Shown here: one piece after another, positions 27,201 to 34,942 of the stretch | Numbering within the stretch: position 1 is the stretch's first letter | Layout of the letters: the number at the start of each line of letters is the position of its first letter | Source of the DNA: Paludibaculum sp. | GTDB lineage: Bacteria; Acidobacteriota; Terriglobia; Bryobacterales; Bryobacteraceae | DNA length: 41,008 nucleotides | Assembly: GCA_029973955.1 (NCBI GenBank) | Contig: JARKQJ010000220.1 | Span: forward strand, 1-41,008 | Direction of reading: 5' to 3' | Position numbers and translations under genes: made by a program | The notes under the pieces: generated by a model | Databases searched by the model: none | What the model was told of the DNA's origin: nothing | The model's input: only the letters and a program-made list of their open reading frames with translations

Positions 27201-27789
27201 CAACTGGGACGCCACTTATCTGGTCAAAGAGCCCGACCAGAACATTGACACTCCGCGCAAGTTCGCCATCGCCGGCATCTACGAACTGCCGTTTGGCCAC
27301 GGTCGCCGTTTCGCTACCGACGCCAAAGGCTGGGTGGATCAGGTGATCGGCGGCTGGCAGGCCAACTTTAACGTCACCTACCAGGTCGGCTGGGTTGTCG
27401 ATTATCCCAACGCCCTGCAGAACGCTCCCGGCAGCGCCAAGCTGGATAATCCCACCAGGACCCAGTGGTTCAACACTTCGCTCTGGAAGACGTCCGCCGG
27501 CACCCCGGTGGCGACTCAGGAGCCCCAGACGCTGCGCAACTTCCCCTACCTGTTCAGCGACGTCCGCCGGCCAGGCTACAGGAACTACGATCTGTCGCTC
27601 TCCAAGATCTTCCCGATCACCGAGAGGATCCACCTTCAGTTCCGTGCTGAAGCCGTCAACGCCATGAACCACCCCTGGTTCGCTGATATGGCGTCCACCG
27701 ACGTCACCAACGCAGCATTCGGTCAGCTCAACCCGACGCAACGCAACCTCCCCAGGTTCGTCAAGCTCGGCTTGCACCTCACCTTCTAA
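24295..27789 (+). CDS. Oar-like TonB-dependent receptor 3
   Basis: Start GTG at 24295 is supported by the AAGGAGG just upstream; an ATG at 24313 is a weaker alternative. The 1164-residue protein has a signal peptide (LKQPRWMFVMALALLLMPSLYAQ) and a carboxypeptidase-regulatory domain at ~25-110 (ATILGSITDSSDAAVAGAKV, FVTPFLTPGMYRVEVEAKGF). The plug region has GISINGGREGQNEVLLDGI, VQEFKVQANTYDAQYGRTSGG and KGGGNDFHGTMFEYF, and a beta-barrel ends in LHLTF. It is a monocistronic unit with its own promoter and intrinsic terminator, unlike receptors 1 and 2 which sit in a hydrolase block. Its ligand is unknown. Codon use is more mixed (more CTG and GCG) than in receptors 1 and 2, which prefer C-ending codons. 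Confidence 0.9.
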   Translation: MLKQPRWMFVMALALLLMPSLYAQEVRATILGSITDSSDAAVAGAKVRVTFLERNSTVEVETNETGSFVTPFLTPGMYRVEVEAKGFQRYIRENMQLQAQDRARLDIKLTVGELTQSVSVSGSATQLETETASRSQVVASEVIANLPTQGRNPFQIAWAAAGVVKSGSWRYLRSFDIGGTTGISINGGREGQNEVLLDGISNVRAEWTVISIPTTESVQEFKVQANTYDAQYGRTSGGVITMVTKGGGNDFHGTMFEYFQNDKLNANQSELNQPATVAGVYYPNGRKPPNHINQFGATGSGPIYIPKLFNGRNRAFWMLSWESMRQRSADPDVVTMPIPEIRGGNFSQLFNAAGQQVSIYDPLTTNPDGTRTPFAGNIIPSARLDPVALKMMTYYPNPTSTGTGPARINNNPYPSMWRASFDQFVGRTDVVVNSKNNVFFRYNQNPFSEYRAVVFGLDNPAEPTGNAPLLRNGRNVMINWTSTLTPTSTFDLRFGLNRWEEAGGSTVGAGYDPKQLGFDAALVNQFTAYQFPRVNFEGYQSMGSNAVSPGIRDTYSLQPNFNKVMGKHFLKMGAEVRQYNRANYGGGYPSGAYTFNKNWTQAISNRGDAVSGNGFATFLLGYASAAQVQKNIDPYYRHYYYAGFFHDDWKVNQKLTLNLGIRWDAESGNVERFNRMVNGLDFSAASPIANQVTGLTLKGATMFAGVNGSPNSLIDTPKANFQPRIGAAYKLKGTWVLRGGYGMYYMGEDTIGSTNGFSRQTDAIVTIGDLTPYPGLKLANEFIALPGGKLLDPIGTSQGGSSFLGEQVNSYKRDRALPHIHTYSFDIQKEIKGGMLVEVGYAGNSARRLPVNNLVLNYNPTSELGRRTSSGAIDTAYYSAPVPNPMAGLIPNNATLNGATIQRQILWRAYPQYNNPLLNDVPIGSAQYHGMSVKVTKRMSNGLSFLSSFSIGKNLRQTRVLNNQDFVQANWDATYLVKEPDQNIDTPRKFAIAGIYELPFGHGRRFATDAKGWVDQVIGGWQANFNVTYQVGWVVDYPNALQNAPGSAKLDNPTRTQWFNTSLWKTSAGTPVATQEPQTLRNFPYLFSDVRRPGYRNYDLSLSKIFPITERIHLQFRAEAVNAMNHPWFADMASTDVTNAAFGQLNPTQRNLPRFVKLGLHLTF

Positions 27790-27813
27790 GTTGATCTGGT
27801 TGCCAAAGAAAGA

Positions 27814-27842
27814 GGAGGCCCCATCCGGGCCTCCTTTTTTTT
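27814..27842 (+). terminator. Intrinsic terminator of receptor 3
   Basis: GGAGGCCC (27814-27821) and GGGCCTCC (27827-27834) form an 8-bp stem with a 5-nt loop, followed by eight T residues (27835-27842). It lies 24 nt after the receptor 3 stop and is a textbook rho-independent terminator. The A residue before the stem can pair into the U-tract. Confidence 0.95.
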
Positions 27843-27983
27843 CCTCGCCGTGCAAATCGCGGAGCATGAGGGCCATGGCTGCCAAGCTGCCGGAAACGAG
27901 CAGAGAATGCCATGTGCCGCTTTCATCCTCTGGCCGTTGTCTGGTTTGGATTCCGCTGAGAATCACCCCGTCTGATTGATCGA

Positions 27984-30900
27984 ATGTTGGTACGAGTCCC
28001 TGCGAGATTGAGAACCCCTGTGCTGCACTCCAAGCTCTTTCCCACGCTGATCCTTGCCTCCTGTTTGCCTCTTGTCGCCGCGGATCCGCCCATCCTGGGC
28101 GCCGAATGGACCTACGAAGCCCGGGAGGGCATCGTTGGCCAGCCTGTCCCCGTTCCTGATGCCAAGGCCGCGCGCGCAGTCCTCGTCACGCTTGGATCCG
28201 GGAAGGTGCACCTTGTGGATCCAGCCGGACGCCTGCTGAGGGAGTTCCTGCTCGACGAAGGCGCCATCGCACCAGCGCTGGCGGCCGACCTGTCCGCCGA
28301 CGGCCGCACCGAGATCATCGCCCTCGACTCGTGGGGATCGGTCTACTGCTTCGCCGAAGACGGCACGCGGCTCTGGAAATATGCGCGTGAATCGAATGAA
28401 GGCAGTTACCGCCAACCTGTTCTGGCGGATGTGGACGGGAACAAGACCCTGGAGATCCTCGTGACCGACAGCCGCGGACGCCTGCTGGTTCTCGACGCCG
28501 CCGGCAGAGTGAAGCTGGAACTGCATGTCACCAACTACCGCCTCAGCCCGCCGGCGGTGGCCGACCTCGACGGCGACGGCACCGCCGAGATCATCTTCGG
28601 CACGGAGGACAAGGAGGTGTACTGCTTCGACGCGCGCGGCGAGCTGCGCTGGGTGTCGACCGCCGACGGCCGCTTCGGCCGTACGCTGCCGCTGATCGCC
28701 GACCTCGACACCGATGGACGCTATGAGGTCTACCTCTCCTCCGCCTTCGTCCAGGCCCGCCCCGGCGTCTTCGCGTTCGATGCCCACGATGGCCGCCCGC
28801 TGTGGAAGGCGGATACGAAATTGCAGTCTTATCACTCAATGGCCGCGGTGGATCTGGACGGAGACCGCCGCCTGGAGCTGTTGTTTGGAGACAAGAACAC
28901 CTCACTCTTCGCCGCGAAGGCGGGTGGAGCCGCCCTGTGGTCCGTTCAACTGGGTGGCCGCGGCCTCTTCTTCGCGCCCGCCGTGGCGCGGCTCGATGCG
29001 GCAAACGCTGCCGTCATCCTCGCCGTGGTGCGTGGCGCCGGGCCGGAGGGCAATTCGCTGTATGCGATCGATGCCGCGGGCAAGACGCTGCAGGGAGTCG
29101 CGTTGCCGGGTGGCGGAACCGCCTCGCCGGCGCTGGTGCGATTCGGCCAGAGCGGCGAACTCAAGCTCCTGGCTGTGGGTGGGGCAGGCAAGCTCCTCTG
29201 CTTCCGGCTAAGGCAGGATACGACGCGGGCGCAGATCCTCTGGGCCGGTCTCCGCAATGACGCGAATCTCTCCGGCTTCCTGCCCTCGGCCGGTGGGCGG
29301 GCTGCGCGAATGCCCTTCCCGGCTCTCGTGCCACTGCCGGCCGCGGAAGCCCGCTTTGCCTGGCACGGCACCAATAGCCTGAATCTCAAGCAGCTACCGA
29401 AAGCCGGCACCGCGACGGTCCGGCTGATTCGGCCGGACCAGAGCATTCAAACCAAGGTCCTGCGCCTGGGGCCCGGCCTGCCCGCGCCGGTGCTCCGCTA
29501 TGAAGCGGCCGCCAGTGGCGACTACCGCCTGGAAGTGCGCTGGACCGGTTCCGGCCAGCTCCCGCCGCCGGAACACTATGCCGTCAATGTCCCGGCCGAT
29601 GGCTGGAAAGATGCCGATCGCCAGTACCGCTACGAGCCCAAGGTCGAAGCCCTGCGCGCCCGCATCCCCGAGCGCTCCGCCCTGATCGATGCGATCCTCG
29701 GAATCACTCGCGGGTCGCTGGAGTTCGCCACCATGCGCGGCCAGATCCGTTGGTGGGACCGCGCGGCCGATGAGCGCCACTACCTTCTCGATCTCGCCGA
29801 GTACCTCACCCGCGCCAGGCCGCAGGGCGACATTCTGGTCACTCAGATGCCGAACCCCTGGGCTGCGCTCGATCCCAACGCGTACTACAAAGCCGTGCAA
29901 AACGAACCCAATGTCCTGCGCCTGCAGATGCTGGGCAATGAGTACGAATCCGCCGCTCTGGTGGTGACCAACCTGAAGCCGGAGCCGGTGACGCTCCGTC
30001 TGGCGCCAGGCGGCTTTCAGATGGAAAACTCGCCGGCTGTCCCCGCCGGCCGCGTCGTGACTCTGCATGAAGTGCCCGCCGTGCTCCCGGAGTCCACTGG
30101 CGCGCCTGCCGAAGACGTCCTGCCCCAACTGGCGGAAGGCGGCCTTTTGCGGCTGGCGCCACTCGAAACCCGCAAGCTCTGGCTGATCTTCAGGAGCGCT
30201 GAGTTGAAGCCCGGCAAGTACCGCAGCACTCTCCGCGCGAACGATCTCGCCTCCTCGGACAAGCCGACGGAGATCGCGCTGAATCTGGACGTGCTGCCCG
30301 TGCGGCTTCCGGTGAAGCGAATCTACCGCCACAACAATTGGCTCTACCTCGCCAGCATCGCCGATCCCGAACTGCGCCGTGCCACCATGCGCGATGCTCT
30401 GGAACACGGCACCAACGTTTTTCACGTCCCTGCCACCACGGTGCGCCTGGATGCCAGCGGGGCCATCGCGGGTAGCGACTCGCGCGTCCATGACGAACTG
30501 GTGGCCGAACTGCGCGGAAAGGCGTTCTTCCTCATCGGCGGTTCCGTTAATCTCGCCTGGCCCAAGGGCTTCCACCCGTCCAAAGACATCGCTACAAAAG
30601 CCTTCACCGCGGCCATCCGCTGGTATGCGCGCCACATGCAGTCGCTGGGCGTCGCCTACGATGACTACGCGCTCTACACACAGGATGAGCCGGGCCTGAT
30701 GGGCGCCGACGCCAACTACACGGAGTGGATGCAAGTTGTCCGCAGCATCAAGGCCGCCGATCCACGCATGAAGATCTACGCCAACCCCGCCGGCGGCGCG
30801 CGCAGTGAGATCCTGGCGCCGATCGCGAGTCTCATCGATGTCTGGCAGCCGGACCTCCATCTTTACCGCGACCAGCCCGCGGAGCTGGGCGCCCTCTTCA

Positions 30901-31367
30901 GCAAGGCCACTTTCTGGAACTATGAAGCGCCCGCCGATCAGCGGAATCTCGACCCCCTTGGCTACTACCGCATGAAGCCGTGGGTGGCCTTCCAGCTCGG
31001 CATGACCGGCGGTGGATATTGGGTCTACAGCAGTTCCGATTACTGGGCATTCAACCGCCAGCTCTCCACCGAGTACGGCACCGTCTATCAGACGCCCGGC
31101 GGCCCCGTCACCACGAAACGCTGGGAGGCCTCCCGCGATGGCGCGGAGGACTTCGAGCTGCTGTGGATGCTCAAGTCGCGGGCAGCCGCCGGCACGCCGG
31201 CCAGGCAACTACTGGATGAGGCCGTTAGCTTCGTCACCGCCGGCCAGGATCAGGTGAGCGACATCAGCCGGCAGCTCCGACCATACACGCCCTCTTACGA
31301 GAAGTGGATGCAATACCGGGCGCGGATCGTCGAAGTGCTCAGCGCCGGCGGGGAGAAGGCCCAATGA
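27984..31367 (+). CDS. Secreted FG-GAP propeller fused to GH123/DUF4091-like domain
   Basis: A 1127-residue protein with an N-terminal signal peptide (SKLFPTLILASCLPLVAA). Start at 27984 is the longest; a GTG at 28020 is an equally good choice because neither has a clear ribosome-binding site. Residues ~40-410 contain at least five FG-GAP/VCBS-type repeats with calcium-binding-like loops (ADVDGNKTLEIL, ADLDGDGTAEIIFG, ADLDTDGRYEVYL, VDLDGDRRLELLFG). Residues ~560-1100 resemble DUF4091/GH123: a beta-domain, then a barrel with the acidic pair D901-E902 in YTQDEPG and the characteristic late RWEASRDGAEDFELLWML. GH123 enzymes cleave N-acetyl-beta-galactosaminides; here only the fold is supported. 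The stop overlaps the next start by ATGA. Confidence 0.75.
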   Translation: MLVRVPARLRTPVLHSKLFPTLILASCLPLVAADPPILGAEWTYEAREGIVGQPVPVPDAKAARAVLVTLGSGKVHLVDPAGRLLREFLLDEGAIAPALAADLSADGRTEIIALDSWGSVYCFAEDGTRLWKYARESNEGSYRQPVLADVDGNKTLEILVTDSRGRLLVLDAAGRVKLELHVTNYRLSPPAVADLDGDGTAEIIFGTEDKEVYCFDARGELRWVSTADGRFGRTLPLIADLDTDGRYEVYLSSAFVQARPGVFAFDAHDGRPLWKADTKLQSYHSMAAVDLDGDRRLELLFGDKNTSLFAAKAGGAALWSVQLGGRGLFFAPAVARLDAANAAVILAVVRGAGPEGNSLYAIDAAGKTLQGVALPGGGTASPALVRFGQSGELKLLAVGGAGKLLCFRLRQDTTRAQILWAGLRNDANLSGFLPSAGGRAARMPFPALVPLPAAEARFAWHGTNSLNLKQLPKAGTATVRLIRPDQSIQTKVLRLGPGLPAPVLRYEAAASGDYRLEVRWTGSGQLPPPEHYAVNVPADGWKDADRQYRYEPKVEALRARIPERSALIDAILGITRGSLEFATMRGQIRWWDRAADERHYLLDLAEYLTRARPQGDILVTQMPNPWAALDPNAYYKAVQNEPNVLRLQMLGNEYESAALVVTNLKPEPVTLRLAPGGFQMENSPAVPAGRVVTLHEVPAVLPESTGAPAEDVLPQLAEGGLLRLAPLETRKLWLIFRSAELKPGKYRSTLRANDLASSDKPTEIALNLDVLPVRLPVKRIYRHNNWLYLASIADPELRRATMRDALEHGTNVFHVPATTVRLDASGAIAGSDSRVHDELVAELRGKAFFLIGGSVNLAWPKGFHPSKDIATKAFTAAIRWYARHMQSLGVAYDDYALYTQDEPGLMGADANYTEWMQVVRSIKAADPRMKIYANPAGGARSEILAPIASLIDVWQPDLHLYRDQPAELGALFSKATFWNYEAPADQRNLDPLGYYRMKPWVAFQLGMTGGGYWVYSSSDYWAFNRQLSTEYGTVYQTPGGPVTTKRWEASRDGAEDFELLWMLKSRAAAGTPARQLLDEAVSFVTAGQDQVSDISRQLRPYTPSYEKWMQYRARIVEVLSAGGEKAQ

Positions 31368-32521
31368 GGATCTCCCGCCGCGCCGCTCTGCTGGCCGCCG
31401 CCGGACTCCCCGCGGCGAGGCTGGCCGCGGCGCCAGCCAGTCTTGCCAAGGATGGGGCCATTCTCATCAACGGCGCCCCCGTGTTCCTCCACGGCCTCTA
31501 TCAACTGCCGAACCATCCCGACGCTCACCGCGCCGCGGCAGACGCCGGCTTTCACGTGATTCATGCCAACGCCAAGCCGGAGGAGCTCGATCGCGCGCAT
31601 TCGCACGGCCTCTCCTGCTGGCTCACCACCGGTTCCATATCACCGGCCCGCCGGGAGCAGGACCGCCAGCGCATTGCCGCCCTGGTCAACCAGTTCAAGC
31701 AGCATCCCTCCCTGCTCTTCTGGGAAACCGAGGATGAGCCCTCCTATCAGTGGAAGAAGAGCGGGCCGCGGATTCCGCCCGAGGTGATCAAGGAGACTTA
31801 CGCCTACCTCCGCGGCATCGACCCCGCGCATCCCGTCTACCTCAACCACGCACCCACGAATCTGGTCTCCACGCTCCAGAGCTACAACCCCGGGGGCGAC
31901 ATCCTGGGCACCGACATCTATCCCGTGATCCCGCACGGCATCCGCGAGACGTACGCCCTGTGGCCCGATGGCCGCCAGGGCGACTTTCTCAATACGCACA
32001 TCAGCCAGGTGGGCCCCTATATGGACAAGCTCCGGCAGGTGGCGGGGCCGTCGCGCGCCGCCGTGATGGTGCTGCAGGCTTTCGCCTGGGAGAACCTGCG
32101 TGAGAAGGATCGCGATCCGTCCATGATCCTCTATCCCACTCGGGATCAGCTACGCTTCATGGCCTGCCAGTCCATTGTGCATGGGGCCAACGGGCTGCTC
32201 TGGTGGGGTCTGCAGTTCACCCCCGCTGCCGCGCCGCTCTGGGACGACCTCGCCGCCGTCACCCGCGAACTGCGGGCCCTGGAGCGTGAACTCACCGCGC
32301 CGCGAGTGGAACTGCCGCTCCGCCTCGACTACCACGACACGGGCCACAGCCTGGATCGCGGCATCGAGTGGATCGCTCGCCGTTCTTCCGCCGGCACGCT
32401 TCTGATTGCCGTGAATGCCGACCCCAATCCGGTTCACGTCACCTGGCGCGGTCTCGCTTCAGGCCCGCTCACGGAACAGTACGCTCCATTCGACGTCAAA
32501 ATTCACAAGTGGTCCAAGTGA
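31364..32521 (+). CDS. Exported TIM-barrel glycosidase-like protein
   Basis: Start at 31364 overlaps the previous stop (ATGA) and opens with a twin-arginine-type signal (RISRRAALLAAAGLPAARLAAAPA). The 385-residue product looks like a clan GH-A barrel: NGAPVFLHGLYQLP at the start, a first acidic motif in LLFWETEDEPSY, then DILGTDIYPV, VMVLQAFAWE and HGANGLLWWGLQFTP. The ETEDEP motif is where the acid/base would sit in beta-galactosidase-like enzymes. No specific family can be assigned by eye. Translational coupling to both neighbours indicates one operon acting on one substrate. Confidence 0.6.
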   Translation: MRISRRAALLAAAGLPAARLAAAPASLAKDGAILINGAPVFLHGLYQLPNHPDAHRAAADAGFHVIHANAKPEELDRAHSHGLSCWLTTGSISPARREQDRQRIAALVNQFKQHPSLLFWETEDEPSYQWKKSGPRIPPEVIKETYAYLRGIDPAHPVYLNHAPTNLVSTLQSYNPGGDILGTDIYPVIPHGIRETYALWPDGRQGDFLNTHISQVGPYMDKLRQVAGPSRAAVMVLQAFAWENLREKDRDPSMILYPTRDQLRFMACQSIVHGANGLLWWGLQFTPAAAPLWDDLAAVTRELRALERELTAPRVELPLRLDYHDTGHSLDRGIEWIARRSSAGTLLIAVNADPNPVHVTWRGLASGPLTEQYAPFDVKIHKWSK

Positions 32522-33351
32522 TGAAACCCACCACCCTTCTACTCTTCGCTCTATTTGGTTCGCTATCCGCCGCGGCTCAGGTGAACGCGCTCACCGCAGC
32601 CGAGAAAAAGGCCGGCTGGACGCTCCTGTTCGACGGAAAGACCCTGGAAAGCTGGGACGATCCCACGTACCGCGATCCCGCCGGCACCTGCTGGAAGGTG
32701 GAAGACGGTTGGATTGTTTCTGTGCCTAAGCCGCGCCTCCGCGAGGATCTGCTCACCCGCCGGGAGTTCCGGGATTTCGAATTGGCGTTCGAATGGCGTG
32801 TCGACGCAGGAACCAACAGCGGCGTGAAGTACCGCGTGCAGAAGAACGTATTCCTCGATCTCTCCAGGATGCCCAAAGGAACTGAGAGCATTCAGGACCA
32901 GATCGCGTACGAACTGGCCAATCATGTCTCTGATCGCACGCGCATCCTCCCCACGGCCCGCGGCAAGGATTACAGCATCGGCTTTGAATTCCAGATCATC
33001 GACGATGCCGGCCACGCCGATGCCCGCGTTGGAGATGGCAAACACTCCACAGGCGCCCTCTACGATATGGCGGGCCCCAGCGCGTCTCCGGCCAAGCCGG
33101 CGGGGAGTGTCAATACCGCCCGCATCGTGGTGCGCGGAGACAAGGTGGAGCATTGGATCAATGGCGTGCGCGTCCTTCAGGGGTCGCTGGCGGCACCCGT
33201 GGTTCAGGAGGCGCTGGCCGCGCGCTGGACCACCGCTCACCCGGTCTACCAGTTGCTCACAGGCCCGGCCCTCAAGAGCGGCCGCATCGCCATCACCCAC
33301 CACGGCGACGGCGCATCCTATCGCAACCTCAAAGTGAGAGAACTGCGCTGA
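32521..33351 (+). CDS. Secreted DUF1080 (3-keto-disaccharide hydrolase-type) protein
   Basis: The ATG at 32521 shares one base with the previous stop (TGATG). The 276-residue protein has a signal peptide (MKPTTLLLFALFGSLSAAAQ) and the DUF1080 signature: GWTLLFDGKTLESWDD, then WKVEDGWIV, DFELAFEWRVDAGTNSGVKY, a long loop with YSIGFEFQIIDDAGHAD and TGALYDM, WNTARIVVRGDKVEHWINGV-like strands and RIAITHHGDGASYRNLKVREL at the end. The fold is a concanavalin-type beta-sandwich; some members hydrolyse 3-keto-disaccharides while many are uncharacterised. Third gene of the coupled operon; the frame upstream to 32368 rereads the previous gene. Confidence 0.85.
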   Translation: MKPTTLLLFALFGSLSAAAQVNALTAAEKKAGWTLLFDGKTLESWDDPTYRDPAGTCWKVEDGWIVSVPKPRLREDLLTRREFRDFELAFEWRVDAGTNSGVKYRVQKNVFLDLSRMPKGTESIQDQIAYELANHVSDRTRILPTARGKDYSIGFEFQIIDDAGHADARVGDGKHSTGALYDMAGPSASPAKPAGSVNTARIVVRGDKVEHWINGVRVLQGSLAAPVVQEALAARWTTAHPVYQLLTGPALKSGRIAITHHGDGASYRNLKVRELR

Positions 33352-33455
33352 CGAGGCCCATCCCGAATCCTGTGCTGTTGAGGGAGCCGGAGGCAGGGGT
33401 GCCCCCTTTGATGGCGTAGATTCAGCCGTTACCCCGGCCTGCAAGCCCGGGAAAA

Positions 33456-33544
33456 TGGTGGCGAAGGTGGGGGTCGAACCCACACGCACAGTAAAGTGCG
33501 CCAGATTTTGAGTCTGGTGCGTCTGCCAGTTCCGCCACTTCGCC
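33456..33544 (-). tRNA. tRNA-Leu(CAA)
   Basis: Read on the minus strand from 33544: acceptor GGCGAAG pairs with CTTCGCC (33460-33466), anticodon stem CCAGA/TCTGG with loop CTCAAAA (anticodon CAA, reading UUG), a long class-II variable arm, the T-arm with GTTCGAC, discriminator A and an encoded CCA (33456-33458). All expected features of a bacterial tRNA-Leu are present. It lies between the DUF1080 operon and the small-secreted-protein locus. Confidence 0.95.
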
Positions 33545-33559
33545 GTGGCTAACGACTCC

Positions 33560-33568
33560 ATTCTAGCA
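33560..33568 (-). promoter_or_regulatory. Extended -10 promoter of tRNA-Leu
   Basis: On the minus strand TGCTAGAAT is an extended -10 element ending 15 nt before the mature tRNA 5' end at 33544. No good -35 is visible at 17 nt, which is common when the TGn extension is present. Confidence 0.5.
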
Positions 33569-33708
33569 CCAAGCGCGGCGGGGGCTCGCCAGAATGCGCC
33601 AAAGTGCGCCACGGGCCCGAAGGCAAGGCGTGGCGTGCACGCGTTTCGGTGGTTTGCTCGTTCAATAGAGTGGTGAAAGGAAATTCACCGGAAAGGAAAC
33701 AGAGGGCT

Positions 33709-34128
33709 ATGAAACACTCCTCCCCGTGGATGACTGCGCTGCGATTGGGCGCAATGGCGTTGTTACTTGGGGCCGCCGCGCAGGCGCAGACCGTGCGGGC
33801 CATGATTCCGTTCGATTTCGTTGCCGGTGACAAAGTGCTGCCGGCGGGCGAGTACAGGCTGGCGATGAGCCTGCGGACCGGCCTGATCGAATTGACGGCG
33901 TACGGGCAGGATGGCATGTACCTGCCTGCGCACGGATGCAGTTTCGGCACGGTGGAGAACGCGGGTGCGCTACTGTTCCACCGCTACGGCGACACCTACT
34001 TTCTGAAGCGCGTGAAGACGGCGGCGACGAAAGAAGGCTACGAGTTCTTCCCCACGCGCAGGGAGCGCGACACGGCGCGGCGCAACGGGGTATTCGAAGT
34101 TGCCATGGTCACCACCTACGGCAAATGA
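33709..34128 (+). CDS. Small secreted acidobacterial protein of unknown function
   Basis: Start at 33709 gives a signal peptide (MKHSSPWMTALRLGAMALLLGAAAQAQ); the ribosome-binding site is GAGGG or the AAGGA further upstream. The 139-residue product begins its mature part with VRAMIPFDFVAGDKVLPAGEYRLAM, the hallmark of a small beta-rich exported family very frequent in Acidobacteria; I know of no assigned function. The last dozen codons (FEVAMVTTYGK) and the sequence behind them are duplicated 1245 bp downstream, showing that a second copy of this gene once existed or that the end of the gene was copied. Transcription probably ends at the hairpin at 34177-34225. Confidence 0.75.
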   Translation: MKHSSPWMTALRLGAMALLLGAAAQAQTVRAMIPFDFVAGDKVLPAGEYRLAMSLRTGLIELTAYGQDGMYLPAHGCSFGTVENAGALLFHRYGDTYFLKRVKTAATKEGYEFFPTRRERDTARRNGVFEVAMVTTYGK

Positions 34129-34228
34129 CAGAAGCCGGCAGCACGTACTGCCGGCTGAGCTGAACCTCCCATGGATGAGGCGGCAAACCGCGCTGACGTG
34201 TCGCGGTAGGCCGCCTCGTTTTCTTGGG
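34093..34228 (+). repeat. 136-bp direct repeat, copy 1
   Basis: It covers the last 12 codons of the small secreted protein gene plus its 3' flank. Copy 2 is at 35338-35473, exactly 1245 bp away without indels and with about six substitutions. Both copies carry a 9-bp hairpin around GCCGGCAG/CTGCCGGC (34133-34156 here) and the two-tier terminator hairpin described separately. Confidence 0.9.
34177..34225 (+). terminator. Two-tier intrinsic terminator (repeat copy 1)
   Basis: Outer arms GAGGCGGC (34177-34184) and GCCGCCTC (34210-34217) enclose inner arms ACCGCG (34187-34192) and CGCGGT (34202-34207), followed by GTTTTCTT. It is a strong terminator for the gene ending at 34128. Together with the hairpin at 34133-34156 it makes a tandem structure. 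Confidence 0.85.
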
Positions 34229-34285
34229 CCTGAGTGCGAATGCACTTGCTCCGCGCGATCCCGGTGCTGCTTGCTCCACAAGCCG

Positions 34286-34915
34286 CTAACGTTTAGCCAC
34301 CGCCGATGACCGGGGAGCCACGGTCTTGAACCCCTGGGGCAACTGAAACAGGGCCGGATCGGGAATCATACCGCGTTGAACAGCGGTAATTGTTAATTCA
34401 TTCCTGAAGGTGCCGTCCTTTACGGTCCAATCCAAGCTCTTGTGGAGTGCAACTCCACCCAGTTCCTCAGAGATACACACCTCCCCCGTCTTCACGCGGC
34501 CTTTCGCGGTGGTGTTGTAGATAGGGAGGGCGATGCATGTGGCGCCAAGCAGTGTTTTCGAAGTGAACTGAGTGTTCATTTGTCGCATGGAAGACACCGC
34601 TTCCAGGCCGGGAGGGTTCTTCATTGGTCCAAGGGGCCTGATTGCCTTGGCGCCAAAGTCAATTGAATACGCTTCATTCGTTTGTTTCAACCACAGGGTG
34701 ACCAGTCTCCCCTGCGGTCTGATTTGGGCGGTGTATCTGTTTCCATCGGCATCTCTAGCCTCAACAATTTGAAAACTGCGTCGCTCGAGCAGGCTTCCGC
34801 TATCCTCGATCTTGTAAATTTTTAGTACGCCTTCAGCCACAAATGCCTGGGCGAGGCAGTTGCCTTGGAGCGCGCACATCATTAGGGTGCTGATTCTCAA
34901 AACATTCGACATCAT
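34286..34915 (-). CDS. Secreted hypothetical protein of the repeat-flanked cassette
   Basis: Start at 34915 is set by GGAGG located 9 nt upstream; an ATG at 34939 precedes that site. The 209-residue product has a signal peptide (MMSNVLRISTLMMCALQGNCLAQA) and a mature part with beta-rich stretches (ILKIYKIEDSGS-like, FQIVEARDADGNRYTAQIRP, RLVTLWLKQTNEAYSIDFG). Two cysteines (ATC, EVC) could form a disulfide. It resembles in style the small periplasmic proteins that measure or bind at the envelope, but I do not recognise a family. It lies 27 nt after the cysteine-rich gene and is probably co-transcribed. Its composition is richer in A and T than the surroundings, suggesting separate origin. Confidence 0.65.
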   Translation of the reverse strand: MMSNVLRISTLMMCALQGNCLAQAFVAEGVLKIYKIEDSGSLLERRSFQIVEARDADGNRYTAQIRPQGRLVTLWLKQTNEAYSIDFGAKAIRPLGPMKNPPGLEAVSSMRQMNTQFTSKTLLGATCIALPIYNTTAKGRVKTGEVCISEELGGVALHKSLDWTVKDGTFRNELTITAVQRGMIPDPALFQLPQGFKTVAPRSSAVAKR

Positions 34916-34942
34916 GGTTTGTTTCCTCCGCAGATTCAACGG

